A stretch of DNA of 64,000 nt from assembly GCA_040954595.2 (NCBI GenBank), contig CM082594.2:2170001-2234000 (forward strand). Direction: 5' to 3'. Under the pieces are notes generated by a model. The model saw only the letters and a list, made by a program, of their open reading frames with translations. It was not told the origin of the DNA and searched no databases. The translations under genes and the position numbers were made by a program. The stretch's first letter is position 1, and the number at the start of each line of letters is the position of its first letter. Below are positions 45,838-57,900 of the stretch, piece by piece. The stretch comes from Balanoglossus misakiensis (lineage: Eukaryota > Hemichordata).

Positions 45838-46139
45838 TTTCAAGAATGCAAATAGATAATAAGCATAGAGGTACTACATCTGGGTATATGTTCAGGATGT
45901 TTTGAACAAGTAACAAATGTTATTGTTTGCAATATGTCCACCAATCACTACAGCAGAATATGCCATTTTACTTTGGGTCATCAGTTGATAGAGGTAAAGT
46001 TTTCTCCATATGAACAAGGTTACTGAGTTGTGTCTGCAAGTTGTATTCATTCAACTTGATAATTACTTTATAGAACAAGTGATCTGAAATCAAAGCAGAC
46101 AAAAAATTTACTTACTTACTTGAGGAACAACTAAGAATA

Positions 46140-47100
46140 TTCACATTTAATTTCAAAGCAATCCCACAATCAGTTTTAGAGAAAACAATATTTGTTCGCA
46201 AGTGACAAAACACAAATATGCAAATATTACCAGAATTTTACGATATCTTACTTCAATCATAAGGAATATGCCTGTTAAACTTCAAAGCAATCTGACAAGC
46301 GGTTTCATAAAAAAAAAAAAACAATTTTTGGCAAAAAATTGCCCAAAGAACACAAATATAGAAATTTCACCAATTTAAGTTTTACAACAGCTTACTTTGG
46401 TTATCCCTGGGAACATGGCTACCAACAAACGGTTTCAAGAACATGAGTTTTGACCGAAAATTGCCCCAAATTAGAAATATGCAAATTATGCACAAATTGA
46501 TAAAAATCAAGGACACGGTGGTCCCATTTAGCGATCACACAAGAAAAAAGTCTACACCGGTATACAGACAGACACACACACACACACACATAGCAAGAGA
46601 TCAATGGGCAAACACTGACTGACCCATAAGCTGCCAATGGCACGTGTTCTGTACATACACCAAATAGAACAGCTGGTTTCTTTAACAGCTAGCCACTTAC
46701 TTGGGGTACCCCAAGAAACATGCCTACCAAATTTCAATGCAATCTGACAAGCGGTTTTAGAGAGAAAAAAATTGATCATAAAAGGCAAAAAATGTTTCAA
46801 AATTATAAATATGCAAATTTTGCAACAATTTGAACAAAACTATGGAAACTCAGACCACCTATAGGAAGCTTCATATTAAATTTCAAGGAAATCTGCCTAT
46901 ATCGATGAAGATTGTTTAACAATAATGTGAAAAAAGGCAAAACAAATCATAAAAAATTGAAAATTCATTATTTCAGCTCAAAACATACAGGTCTGCATGA
47001 GGTTGACATAAGGTACATGCATGCCAATGTTCAAATCAATCTGACCAGGGGATGATGAGTTCCAGAGTTTTGACCAATTTTACATTTAGCCAGTTAATTC
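46140..47100 (-). repeat. Degenerate tandem repeat, inverted relative to 40066-40880
   Basis: CAATCTGACAAGCGGTTT, ACCAAATTTCAATGCA and AATATGCAAATT recur every about 100-130 bp. These are reverse complements of the 40-kb repeat. A short (CA)n lies at about 46569. Confidence 0.7.
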
Positions 47101-47908
47101 GCATATTTTTGGTGATAGGACAATGCTGGGAAAGTATATAATGTGCTGACAGATATGAAACGAGATTGTTGTGGACAGCACTTACCATACAAATGTCCTA
47201 TTGGTAAAATTTCCAACATGTCTGAGTGATCCTCACTTTGTTGCAAACTTCTAAGATCTTCAGCAACTGACCAAAGATACTGGCAGACAAAATAAGATAA
47301 ATTACCATGTAATCATTGAAAGTGATAATTTTGAGAATGAGCAATTGCCAGGATGTCTTAAAACATACATTTTGATTATGAATAGTTAAAATGATAAGAC
47401 AAGAGTCACCATGATAACAATATTCTCCAGAAACTTAGTGCATACTATTCAAGAACACAATCAAGTGTGTATTGACGTATGGGACCAGATGGTTTCTCTG
47501 AGCAGGGTGTGTGTTTGTGTGAAAATATAGAGAACAGTAGAATGTTGTGTGCACTTAAAACACTGTACGTAGCAGGGCTGTACAGAACACCCATTCTGTG
47601 CATCAACAGTTTCAAGGTTCCCAAAAACCATGTATAGGAATGCACTTTCACAGTAGACGGTTTCAAGACCCCCCCCCCTCCAATGTAAATAAATAAAGAA
47701 AGATGTCTGCTCACTCCGTACTGTGTTTCAGCTGAGCAGCTATGATCGATCATACTGGCGTTCTGCAAAGTATATACTTGGGCATTAGTGCCACCCATTG
47801 CCTTCCACAACACATTGGCAATATGCGGCGCTATAAATGTCCCTGTGCATACTCTGCGGTATTTTCGTATTAACCTCATATTATCATACACCCAGTATAT
47901 TTAGTAAG
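47101..47908. other. Non-coding stretch
   Basis: A minus-strand open frame of 148 codons at 47445-47891 crosses a poly-C tract (GGGG in its frame) and lacks protein features. Nothing else is seen. Confidence 0.4.
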
Positions 47909-48080
47909 TTAAAGGGACAAAGTCTCTCTCTCGCTGCCCGTTTCCCATTTATTATGGAAATTGTATGTGGTCGAACATTGGTTCACTTCATATACACATG
48001 TACATTAACATAAATGGTGTTCTGTATCAAACAAAATTAATGGGAAAAAGGGCAGCGAGAGAGAGACTTTGTCACTTTAA
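47909..48080. mobile_element. TTAA-type foldback MITE, short internal-deletion form
   Basis: TTAAAGGGACAAAGTCTCTC at the left mirrors GAGAGAGACTTTGTCACTTTAA at the right. Total about 172 bp. The AATGAATAAA loop and one arm are missing. Confidence 0.85.
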
Positions 48081-48143
48081 AGGAACAAAGTTGCTCTTTT
48101 GACCATTTTCGTTATATCGAATAACTACAACTCCGGCCCATCC

Positions 48144-51036
48144 TACTTACATATAATCCCATGATATCTTTCTTTGTTTGACGTCATCGTATACGAGTGG
48201 TTTTCGCGGAGCAGTGCAACTTCGAGCCGCAGGCGAGAAGTTGTACGCTTCCGCGAAAACCACAAGTAACAAAGAAAAAAGTCATGGGATTATATATTTA
48301 TCACATGAACAGTCTTCTTATTTTTCGTTAGAAGAGGCAGGAATAATTAAAGCTGCAAGCAGCATTGAAGGGGCCCAAGCATAGAGTTAATAACCATAAG
48401 ACTCCATTCAGGGTTGTACCATTCAATTGCGTAGGCTGTATTTGCTCTGGATGTAGAGATATGGGGAAGTAGGCAACCACCCGAAATGGATGTCTTACAA
48501 GTACAAACACAACAACCAAAGGTGAACTTCTACGTTGTAAGTACTTCAGTAAGTATACTTTAAAGGTCAGCTGAGGGTATCCAAAAATTAGGATTCTTAT
48601 TTGGTTCATATTCAAGACAACGGAAAATCCTCGCTGTTTGGGTTTGTCAAATTAGATATGGCCATAATAATGAGTTACGCGAGTAAGTTACAGGTGGCCC
48701 CAGGAATTTAGCATTTCATGACGCAGAGGGTCCTACCCTACCCCTCCAAACACCTGGCTATATATGATGTGCGTGCTAACATATGGAAAGCAGGTCAATG
48801 GACACCTGAGGTCACCCAAAAATTTGACAAAAAATGTTCATTCCTGTTTATGTCATGTGCAACAAATCCTACATTTGCAGCCCTTTCACTTTGCTTACCA
48901 TTAGGTATGCACGTAATACATGAATCAAGCAGGTGTCGCAGGTATCCCCCTGTATTTGACATTTCATGATAGTTTCATCCCTCCAAATACCAAAGCTGCA
49001 CCTGTACAACGGGCTGAGATATGGCACTGTACGACAGAGGTCATCCAAATCAACTTAGACATTTGGGCAAAAACAAACTGACACTTACATTCGTCCCTGT
49101 GGAACAAAAACTACACCTATTGCCCTGTTGGTTAGTGTCCAATTAAATGTACAAAATCAATGACTTAGGCAGGTGCAACAGGGGACCCCGCCTTTGGTAT
49201 ATCATTATGGTCCCATCCGTATATGCCCCCCCCCCCCCTCCACCCCCCAACGCCAAAGCTGCATGCATCTGCTGTGGATGCTCACTAAGCAAAAGTAGGT
49301 GAAATGTCACATAAGGTCGCCCATAACTTGACAGGAAAATCGGACTTCAAATCGATCCATGTGCAACAAATACCATGCTAGCATCCCTTTCATTGACTCC
49401 ACAATTACGCATGCTCATAATTGAGTTACGCAGATGTCACAGGTGACCCCCGAATCGGGCGTATTATTTGGTCCCATACAGCTGCATGAAGCTGCGTGCC
49501 ATTACGGGCGACCTGATAACCCACACGGCCACCTGCGGGCCAACCCCCATACTGAACGTCCAGTTGCAACGTCACGACTAAAGTAGGAACTTTTGAACGG
49601 CAACGAAGCCTGATCTCTGATTATTGCTGGTACCATACTCCCTTCGTGCAAGAAAATCATTGGTCTGCTGATGTATTTCGGCCACATTAGCGACTGAGGG
49701 TCAAAGTCCGCCGCCGCATTACATTGAATGTTAACCAGTGTAGCCGGGTCTGGATAGAAAGATTTGAACGGCAACAGCTAACAAACTCAGCATAATTCAA
49801 TAAAACGCCCTAACACAGCCTGAACTCAGATAATGTGTTGTCCCAAAATTCATTCTGTGGAAAATAATCACTGGACAGTTTACGTATTTCAGCCGATTTT
49901 CCAAGGACTACTGCAACCCGCCAGAAGTGAGTAGCGTGCTAATGGGATCTCCACAACATTACGTAATGACGGTCAAAGTCCGATGCCCCAGTGTCCGTCC
50001 TCAGCCCACCAAAAAATGCGAAAAATATTACAAAAATCTTCTTCTCAAAATCGACGTGGCCTAGGACCTTGAAATTTGGCACAGGGGATTTTGGCCACAT
50101 GGTCTACAAAAATCGCGAAAAGAATGTACATGCCCCCATTAACGTGCAAATTAGGTCAATTTGAAAATTACGCTCGATTATAGCCACCAAGTCACGTGAC
50201 TAATTACAAATTCAAAGGGCAGGTGCACCAGTACTCATGGACCCCAATCACCGTGCCAAATTTCAAGGTCCTAGGCCACGTCGATTTTGAGAAAAACGAG
50301 AGCAAAAAAACGACTCAAGAAGAAAGAAGAAAAACTCCAGCAATAACAGAAGGGGACAAAGCGCCTGAGGGCGCTTGGTCCCCTAAAAAAATTCAGTATC
50401 TTGCAACAATTTTGGAGCGGCGTCGTATTTTACTGAGCGGGATTATTTCCCCCAGGAGATATATGTTGGGGATTTGCATATACGCAAATGATGAACTATC
50501 GCTGATCATTCATAAAATCTCCCAACAAGTCGTCCCGTTGAGTTCCGTTCGCTCGAAGTTCGGCCTTACACAAATGTAATCGATTCTCTAACAATTTTAC
50601 TGCGACCTCTTACCACGTCTTATACATTTCGTTGACAGGTGGAATATAGAGGTTCAGTCATCACGCTGAACTGGCTCGAAACAATTCCCCACACTGATTC
50701 GACTCGGAACGTACCAGACTTGCGCCTAGACTAGGCTATGTGTACCTGACCCAAAACTTTGACAGCCACGATTGTCCATGATCGTTGCGTCGACTGTCTT
50801 TTTTCCAAATTCCACCTTTCTGTTTTGAGCTTACAAAGCGATATTGTCATGGAACCGTCATTTTTTTATTTCATTTCTGTATTTTAAATGCCGCTACACA
50901 TACTGTTTCTGTTTGACAACAAAGCTACGGCGAAACATGGAAATAGTTCCGGTTGATGACGTAGAACAGGGGTGATCTGGATTTTTGATCTGTCCTGGTC
51001 TACGTCACACAGGTGGTGATCTGGGCCAGTTCATGT
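48144..51036. mobile_element. Composite foldback element, split by a 2-kb insertion
   Basis: The first part (48144-48295) is a hairpin with ends ATATAATCCCATGATATC and TCATGGGATTATAT and stems GTGGTTTTCGCGG/CCGCGAAAACCAC. TTATCACATGAACAG follows at 48298. The right end is CAGTTCATGTGATAA near 51036. A second copy with the same junctions, inverted, is at 58764-59660. Homology between the copies jumps from about 48345 to about 50386, showing the insertion. No coding capacity. Confidence 0.75.
48346..50385 (-). mobile_element. Solo copy of the DR1-repeat family with both ends visible
   Basis: Read on the minus strand it starts TTTTTAGGGGACCAAGCGCC, folds as GGGGAC..AAGCGCC/GGCGCTT.GTCCCC, and has CTTGAAATTTGGCAC about 150 bp in. 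It ends GCTTGGGCCCCTTCAATGCT and GCTTGCAGCTTTAATT. Comparison with the uninterrupted composite element at 59.45 kb fixes the ends. The interior is diverged: CATACCTAAT-like and GGTGACCT-like pieces survive but no perfect DR1 does. No open frame. Confidence 0.7.
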
Positions 51037-51040
51037 GATA

Positions 51041-51716
51041 AACAAAATTAATTGCCCTCTCTCCAGACCATCCCTGAAATAGAGGCTGTACCCAAAACAA
51101 AACAAGCTGAAAATTAGTTTTACAGCACTTCTTATTTGAGCTTGGATATTTACTGTTCAGCGAACATGGATATTTGGTATTACACGTATAAGTTTTTGTT
51201 TGACACATTCCTGGTTTACATTTCACCACAAAGAAATACCCGACCGAAATGCAACATTTTCATTTTTGTCTTTCTCAAAGGATATTGCACAGTGCTGTTG
51301 CATTACACATTTCGACCACTTTAACCCTAACAGTGCCAAGTTTGTAGGAAACGTAGTCATTTTCCTACCCCCCAGATTGCCGGGCATACTTGACCGTGGA
51401 GAGAATGAATTGGTGTGTAATGTCAAATATTTGTACAGCTGAGTACATACTAAACCGCCTCTGCTACTTGCTAGGTAATTTGATCAGGCCAAGATGATCA
51501 TAAACAGTGGATACAGCTTAATTGAGGCAAACGACCCAGTCTAAATACACACATGGCAGCTAATCAAAGAAACCAACACTGTCAGTATACGTACTCCAGT
51601 GTTAATAGGTATCTTTATGGGACTTGAGACTCTAACGGGTTATGACACCCGGTAGCAATAGGGTTAAACCCCGGTGCGGAAAGTACCGGGGTTCGGATTA
51701 ACGTGTGTTTGTATAG
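51041..51716. other. Non-coding, one short hairpin
   Basis: No gene is supported. AACCCCGGTGCGGAAAGTAC followed by CGGGGTT at about 51666-51692 can fold into a small hairpin. Confidence 0.5.
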
Positions 51717-51968
51717 TTAGGGCCCAAGCGCTTGCTTGCGCTTGGGCCCTATTGGTTTCGTTGGGGTTTTTTACGGGCCCAAGCCAAGCCAGGCTTGGGC
51801 CCGTATTGGTTTCGTTGGAATTTTTTAGGGCCCAAGCGCATACCAGCGCTTGGGCCCTATTGGTTTCGTTGGGGTTTTTTAGGGCCCAAGCCAAGCCAGG
51901 CTTGGGCCCTATTGGTTTCGTTGGTATTTAGGGCACAAGCCAAGCAGGCTTGTGCCCTATTGGTATTA
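51717..51968 (+). repeat. Tandem hairpin array (GGGCCCAAGC family), five units
   Basis: Stems in order: GGGCCCAAGCGC/GCGCTTGGGCCC; CGGGCCCAAGCC/GGCTTGGGCCCG; GGGCCCAAGCGC/GCGCTTGGGCCC; GGGCCCAAGCC/GGCTTGGGCCC; GGGCACAAGCC/GGCTTGTGCCC. Each is flanked by TA and TA and followed by TTGGTTTCGTTGG and TTTT. Loops vary freely while stems stay paired. It sits at the 5' edge of the long DR1-repeat array. The repeated AQA/LGP-type frames are artefacts. Confidence 0.9.
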
Positions 51969-54900
51969 CTGGGGTTTTTCATCTTTTTTTTTTTTTTTTT
52001 TTTTTTTTCTTGTGTAGTTTTTTTGCTCAGGTAGATCTTGAAAACGGCTGAACCTACAAATCTCAAACTTGGCACAATGGTGCAGGTCTATGAGAGCTCG
52101 TGCAGTACCCTCGTGAATGTGTAATTAGTCACATGACCTGATGACCATATATGGGCAAAGTTTTCAAATGGGCCTAATTTGCATATGAATGACGATATCA
52201 AAATTCTGTGCAATCATTTTGCGGACCATATGGTCAGTGTCCTACATGCTAAATTTCAAGGCTCTGGGCCAAGTCAATTTTGAGAAGAAGATTTTTAAAT
52301 ATTATATTTCATATTTTTTGGACCCAGCCATAGGCCTATACTTTCTATAGTTAAGCTATGATGCTATGTCCACATCTGTGCAATGGTCCTGTACTGTGAC
52401 TCTCTATTGGCCCGTGAGCGAAATGGGACCAAAATAAAAGGCAAAATTTTGGGCTCACCTGTAACACCTGCTTAACTCATTAATTATGTGCATACCTAAT
52501 TCTGGGCTAACTAATAGGGCTAGAGGTTTTGTGCTTGTGGGACATGGACCAGTATAGGGTAAAAAAAAATTGCCCAAATTTTGGGTGACCTCAGGTGACC
52601 TTTGACTTACTTTCCTATATCTCGGCATCCAGAGCAGGTACAGACTTGGCGTTTGGAGGGTTGGGACTAAAATTTAAAAGCCAAAATAGAGGGTCACCTG
52701 TGACACCTGCTTATCTCATTAATTATGTGCATACCTAATTCCAGGCCAACCAATAGGACTAGAGGTTTGATTTTTGCTGAACATGAACCAGTATGGGGTC
52801 AAAATTTCTTGCCCAAATTTTGGGTGACCTCAGGTGACCTTTGACCTACTTTACCATATCTCGGCATGCACAGCAGCTACAGCCTTGGCATTTGGAGGGA
52901 TGGAACTCCTGATGGAGCCTTACACTTTACATCATTAATTATGCACATACATAATTGTAGGCGAACCAATAGGGCTAGAGATTTTGTTCTTGTGGGACAC
53001 GGACCAGTATGGGGTCAAAATTTCTTGCCCAAATTTTGGGTGACCACTTATGACCTTTGACCTTCGGCTTAAGCTTGGGCCCGTCATCGCTGCTTGCAGC
53101 TATATTTTTCAGTCTTTCTTTCTTTCTTTCTTTCTTTATTCTTATGTCAATTCTTTGTCGCTCTAGATCTCAGACACCACTGCAGGTACAGTTTTCAAAC
53201 TTGCTACAGTGGTCAAGGTCAATGAGTAGTCGTGCATTGAACCCATGAATGTTTAATTAGTCACGTGACCTGGCGGCCATATTGGATTTTCTGAAAAAAT
53301 GCAAATCTCAGATCTCAGAAACTACAAGTCAGATCGACTTCAAATTTGGCGTGCAGGTAGACTACCTTCTGTCAATCATTTTTGTAATTGGAAATTATGC
53401 TGACAAAGTTGCAGTTTTTTTGCTACAATTTTTTTTCTGAAATCTGGCTTACATTTCAAAAATCTTCTTCTCCAGAACCGGTGATAACCGAGACACGGGG
53501 TTTGGGGTATGTGGTCACCTAACTGATGTCTATCAAGTTTGCGAAGATCATTATGATTGGTCGAAGATTACGGCGGCCATATTGGATTTTCGAAAAACCC
53601 TAGTAAAATTTCAAAAGTCTTCTTCTCAAGAACCGGCGATAACCGAGTCACAAGATTTGGTGTGTGTGGTCATTAAACAGATGTCTAACAAGTTTGCGAG
53701 GGGGATTGTGATTGGTCGAAGATTATGGCGGCCATATTGGATTTTGTGAAAAACGATTAAAAAGTAAAAATTCCTTTTCTAGCCTAAAAATTGATAGCAT
53801 AGAAATTCTTTTTATGGATATGAATCATCATATGCCAAGAATAAGCTATAAATATTTTGGTAATTTTGGCAATGACCTTTGACCTACTTTTGACGCATCA
53901 TTTTTCTGCATATCTAATTCCAGGCTAACCAATAGGGCTATAAGTTTGGTTTTTGATGTATGTGGATTTGTATGTGATCAAAAAATGTTGCTACTTTTCA
54001 TGACCCCTTTGACCTCTGCTGACCTCATTAAATATGCACATACCTAATTACAGGTGAACCAATAGACCTAGAGGTTTTGTTTTTGTTATACATGGACCAG
54101 TATGGGGTAAAACTATTTTGCCCAAATGTTGGGTGACCTCGGGTGACCTTTGACCTACTTGTGCATATCTTGACATCCACAGCAGATACAGCCTTGGCGT
54201 TTGGAGGTATGGGGCCATAATGAAAAGCCAAAGTTTTGGGTCACCTGTGACACCTGCTTAACTCATTATTTATGTGTATACCTAATTCTGGGCTAACCAA
54301 AAGGGCTAGAGATCTGTTTTTTGTTGGACATGGACCACTATGGGTCACAATTTTCTGCCCAAATTGTGGGTGACCTCTGGGTGACCTTTGACCTACTTAA
54401 CACTATATCAACACCAAGCATAGATATAACCTTGATATTTCATGGGATAAAACACAGCATTATGTTTCTACTCATTAATTATGTGCATATCTAATAATCT
54501 GATCAGATAATAGAGCTTGGGCCCGGACAATGCTGCTTGCAGCTTTAATCTTTCTTTCTTTCTTTCTTTCTTTCTTTATTCTTCTGTCAATTCTTTGTCG
54601 CTCTAGATCTCAGACACCGCTGCAGGTACACTTCTGAAACTTGCTACAGTGGTCAAGGTCAATGAGTAGTCGTGCATTGAACCCTTGAATTTTTAATTAG
54701 TCACGTGACCTGGCGGCCATATTGGATTTTCTGAAAAAATGCAAATCTCAGATCTCAGAAACTACAAGTCAGATCGACTTCAAATTTGGTGTGCAGGTAG
54801 TGTACCTTCTACCCATCATTTTTGTAATTGGATATTTTGCTGTAAATGTTGCAGTTTTTTTGCTACAATTTTTTTTCTGAAATCTGGCTTAAATTTCAAA

Positions 54901-57900
54901 AATCTTCTTCTCCAGAACCGGTGATAACTGAGTCACGCGGTTTGGGGTATGTGGTCACCTAACTGATGTCTATCAAGTTTGCGAAGATCATTGTGATTGG
55001 TCGAAGATTATGGCGGCCATATTGGATTTTCGAAAAACCATAGTAAAACTTCAAAAATCTTCTTCTCAAGAACGGGCGATAACCGAGTCACAAGATTTGG
55101 TGTGTGTGGTCATTAAACAGATGTCTATCAAGTTTGCGAAGGGGAATGTGATTGGTCGAAGATTATGGCGGCCATATTGGATTTTGTGAAAAACGATTAA
55201 AAAGTAAAAATTCCTTTTCTAGCCTAAAAATTGATAGCACAGAAATTCTTTTTATGGATATGAATCATCATATGAAAAGAATAAGCTATAAATATTTTGG
55301 TAATTTTGGCAATGACCTTTGACCTACTTTTGACACATCGTTTTTTTCTGCATATCTAATTCCAGGTTAACCTATAGGGCTATCATTTTGGTTTTTGATG
55401 TATGTGGATTTGTATGTGATCAAAAAATTTTGCTACTTTTCATGACCCCTTTGACCTCTGCTGACCTCATTAAATATGCACATACCTAATTACAGATGAA
55501 CCAATAGACCTAGAGGTTTTGTTTTTGTTATACATGGACCAGTATGGGGTCAAAATATTTTGCCCAAATGTTGGGTGACCTCGGGTGACCTTTCACCTAC
55601 TTTTGCATATCTCGACATCCACAGCAGATACAGCCTTGGTGTTTGGAGGCATAGGGCCATAATTAAAAGCCAAAGTTTTGAGTCACCTGTGACACCTGCT
55701 TAACTCATTATTTATGTGCATACCTAATTCCGGGCTAACCAAAAGGACTAGAGGTCTGGCTTTTGTTGGACATGGACCACTATGGGTCAAAATGTTCTGC
55801 CAAAATTGTGGGTGACCCCTGGGTGACCTTTGACCTACTTAACACTATATCAGCACCAAACAGATATAACCTTGATATTTCATGGGATAAAACACAGCAT
55901 TATGTTTCTACTCATTAATTATGTGCATATCTAATAATCAGATCAGATAATAGAGCTTGGGCCCGGACAATGCTGCTTGCAGCTTTAATTCTTTCTTTAT
56001 TCTTGTGTCAATTCTTCGGCCAACTAAATCTCAGAAACTACTGCAGGTACACTGCTCAAACTTGCTACAGTGGTCAAGGTCTATGAGTAGATGTGCAGTG
56101 ACTTGTGAATACTTAATTAGTCACGTGACCTGGCGGCCATATTGGATTTTCTGAAAAAATTCAAATCTCAGATCTCAGAAACTACAAGTCAGATCGACTT
56201 CAAATTTGGCATGCAGGTAGACTACCTTCTGCCCATCATTTTTGTAATTGGAAATTTTGCTGTCAATGTTGCAGTTTTTTTGCTACAATTTTTTTTCTGA
56301 AATCTGGCTTAAATTTCAAAAATCTTCTTCTCCAGAACCAGTGATAACCGAGACACGGGGTTTGGGGTATGTGGTCACCTAAGTGATGTTTATCAAGTTT
56401 GCGAAGATCATCGTGATTGGTCGAAGATTATGGCGGCCATATTGGATTTTCGAAAAACCATAGTTAAACTCCAAAAATCTTCTTCTCCAGAACGGGCGAT
56501 GACTGAGTCGCAAGATTCGGGGAGTATGGTCACTACACTGATGTCTATCAAGTTTGCAAAGAGCATTGTGATTGGTTGAAGATTATGGCGGCCATATTGG
56601 ATTTTGTAAAAAGCAGTGAAAAATTGAAATTCCGTTTTCTAGTCCAAAAATTGATAGCATACACATTCTTTTTATGGATATCAATCGTCATGTGACTAAA
56701 ATATGTTACAATTTTTTGGCGATTGACCTTTGACCTACTTATCACGCGTTATTATTTCTGCATATCTAATTCCAGGCTAACCTATAGGGCTAGACGTTTG
56801 GTTTTTGATGCTTGTGGATTAGTGTGTGATCAAAATATTTTGCTACTTTTCATGACCCCTTTGACCTCTGCTGACCTCATTAATTATGTGCATAGCTAAT
56901 TACAGGTGAACCAATAGAGCTAGAGGTTTGGTTTTTGTTGGACATGGACAAGTATGGGATCAAAATTTTTTGCCCAAATGTTGGGTGACCTCTGGTGACC
57001 TTTGACCTACTTTCGCATATCTCAGCATCCAGAGCAGATACAGCCATGGCATTTGATAGGATGGGACCAAAATGTAAAGCCACATTTTTGGGTCACCTGT
57101 GACACCTGCTGACCTCATTAAATATGCACATACCTAATTACACGCGAACCAATAGAGCTAGAGTTTTGGTTTTTGTTGGACATAGACCAGTATGGGTTCA
57201 AAATTTTTTGCCCAAATGTTGGGTGACCTCAGGTGACCTTTGACCTACTTCACCCTATTTCAGCAGCAAAAATACACACATCCTTGTTATGTCATGAGAT
57301 AATACATCTGATAGAAAATTCTGTTTCTTCTCATTCATACTGTGCATATATAATTCAAGATCAGCGCTTGGGCCCGACAATGCTGCTCGCAGCTTTAATC
57401 TTTCTTTCTTTCTTTCTTTCTTTATTCTTGTGTCAATTCTTTGACCCACGAGATCTCAGACACCGATGCAGGTACACTTCTGAAACTTGCTACAGTGGTC
57501 AAGGTCAATGAGTAGTCGTGCATTGAACCCTTGAATTTTTAATTAGTCACGTGACCTGGCGGCCATCTTGGATTTTCTGAAAAAATGCAAATCTCAGATC
57601 TCAGAAACTACAAGTCAGATCGACTTCAAATTTGGCATGCTGGTAGACTACCTTCTGCCCATCATTTTTGTAATTGGAAATTATGCTGACAAAGTTGCAG
57701 TTTTTTGCTACAATTTTTTTTCTGAAATCTGGCTTAAATTTCAAAAATCTTCTTCTCCAGAACCAGTGATAACCACGACATAGGGTTTGGGGTATGTGGT
57801 CACCTAACTGATGTCTATCAAGTTTGCGAAGATCATTGTGATTGGTCGAAGATTATGGTGGCCATATTGGATTTTCGAAAAACCATAGTAAAACTTAAAA

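Noticed and set aside
51664-52075. Repeated AQA.AWAL / GLGPIG peptides
   Set aside because: They are translations of the tandem hairpin array. The pattern is set by palindromic DNA, not by coding.
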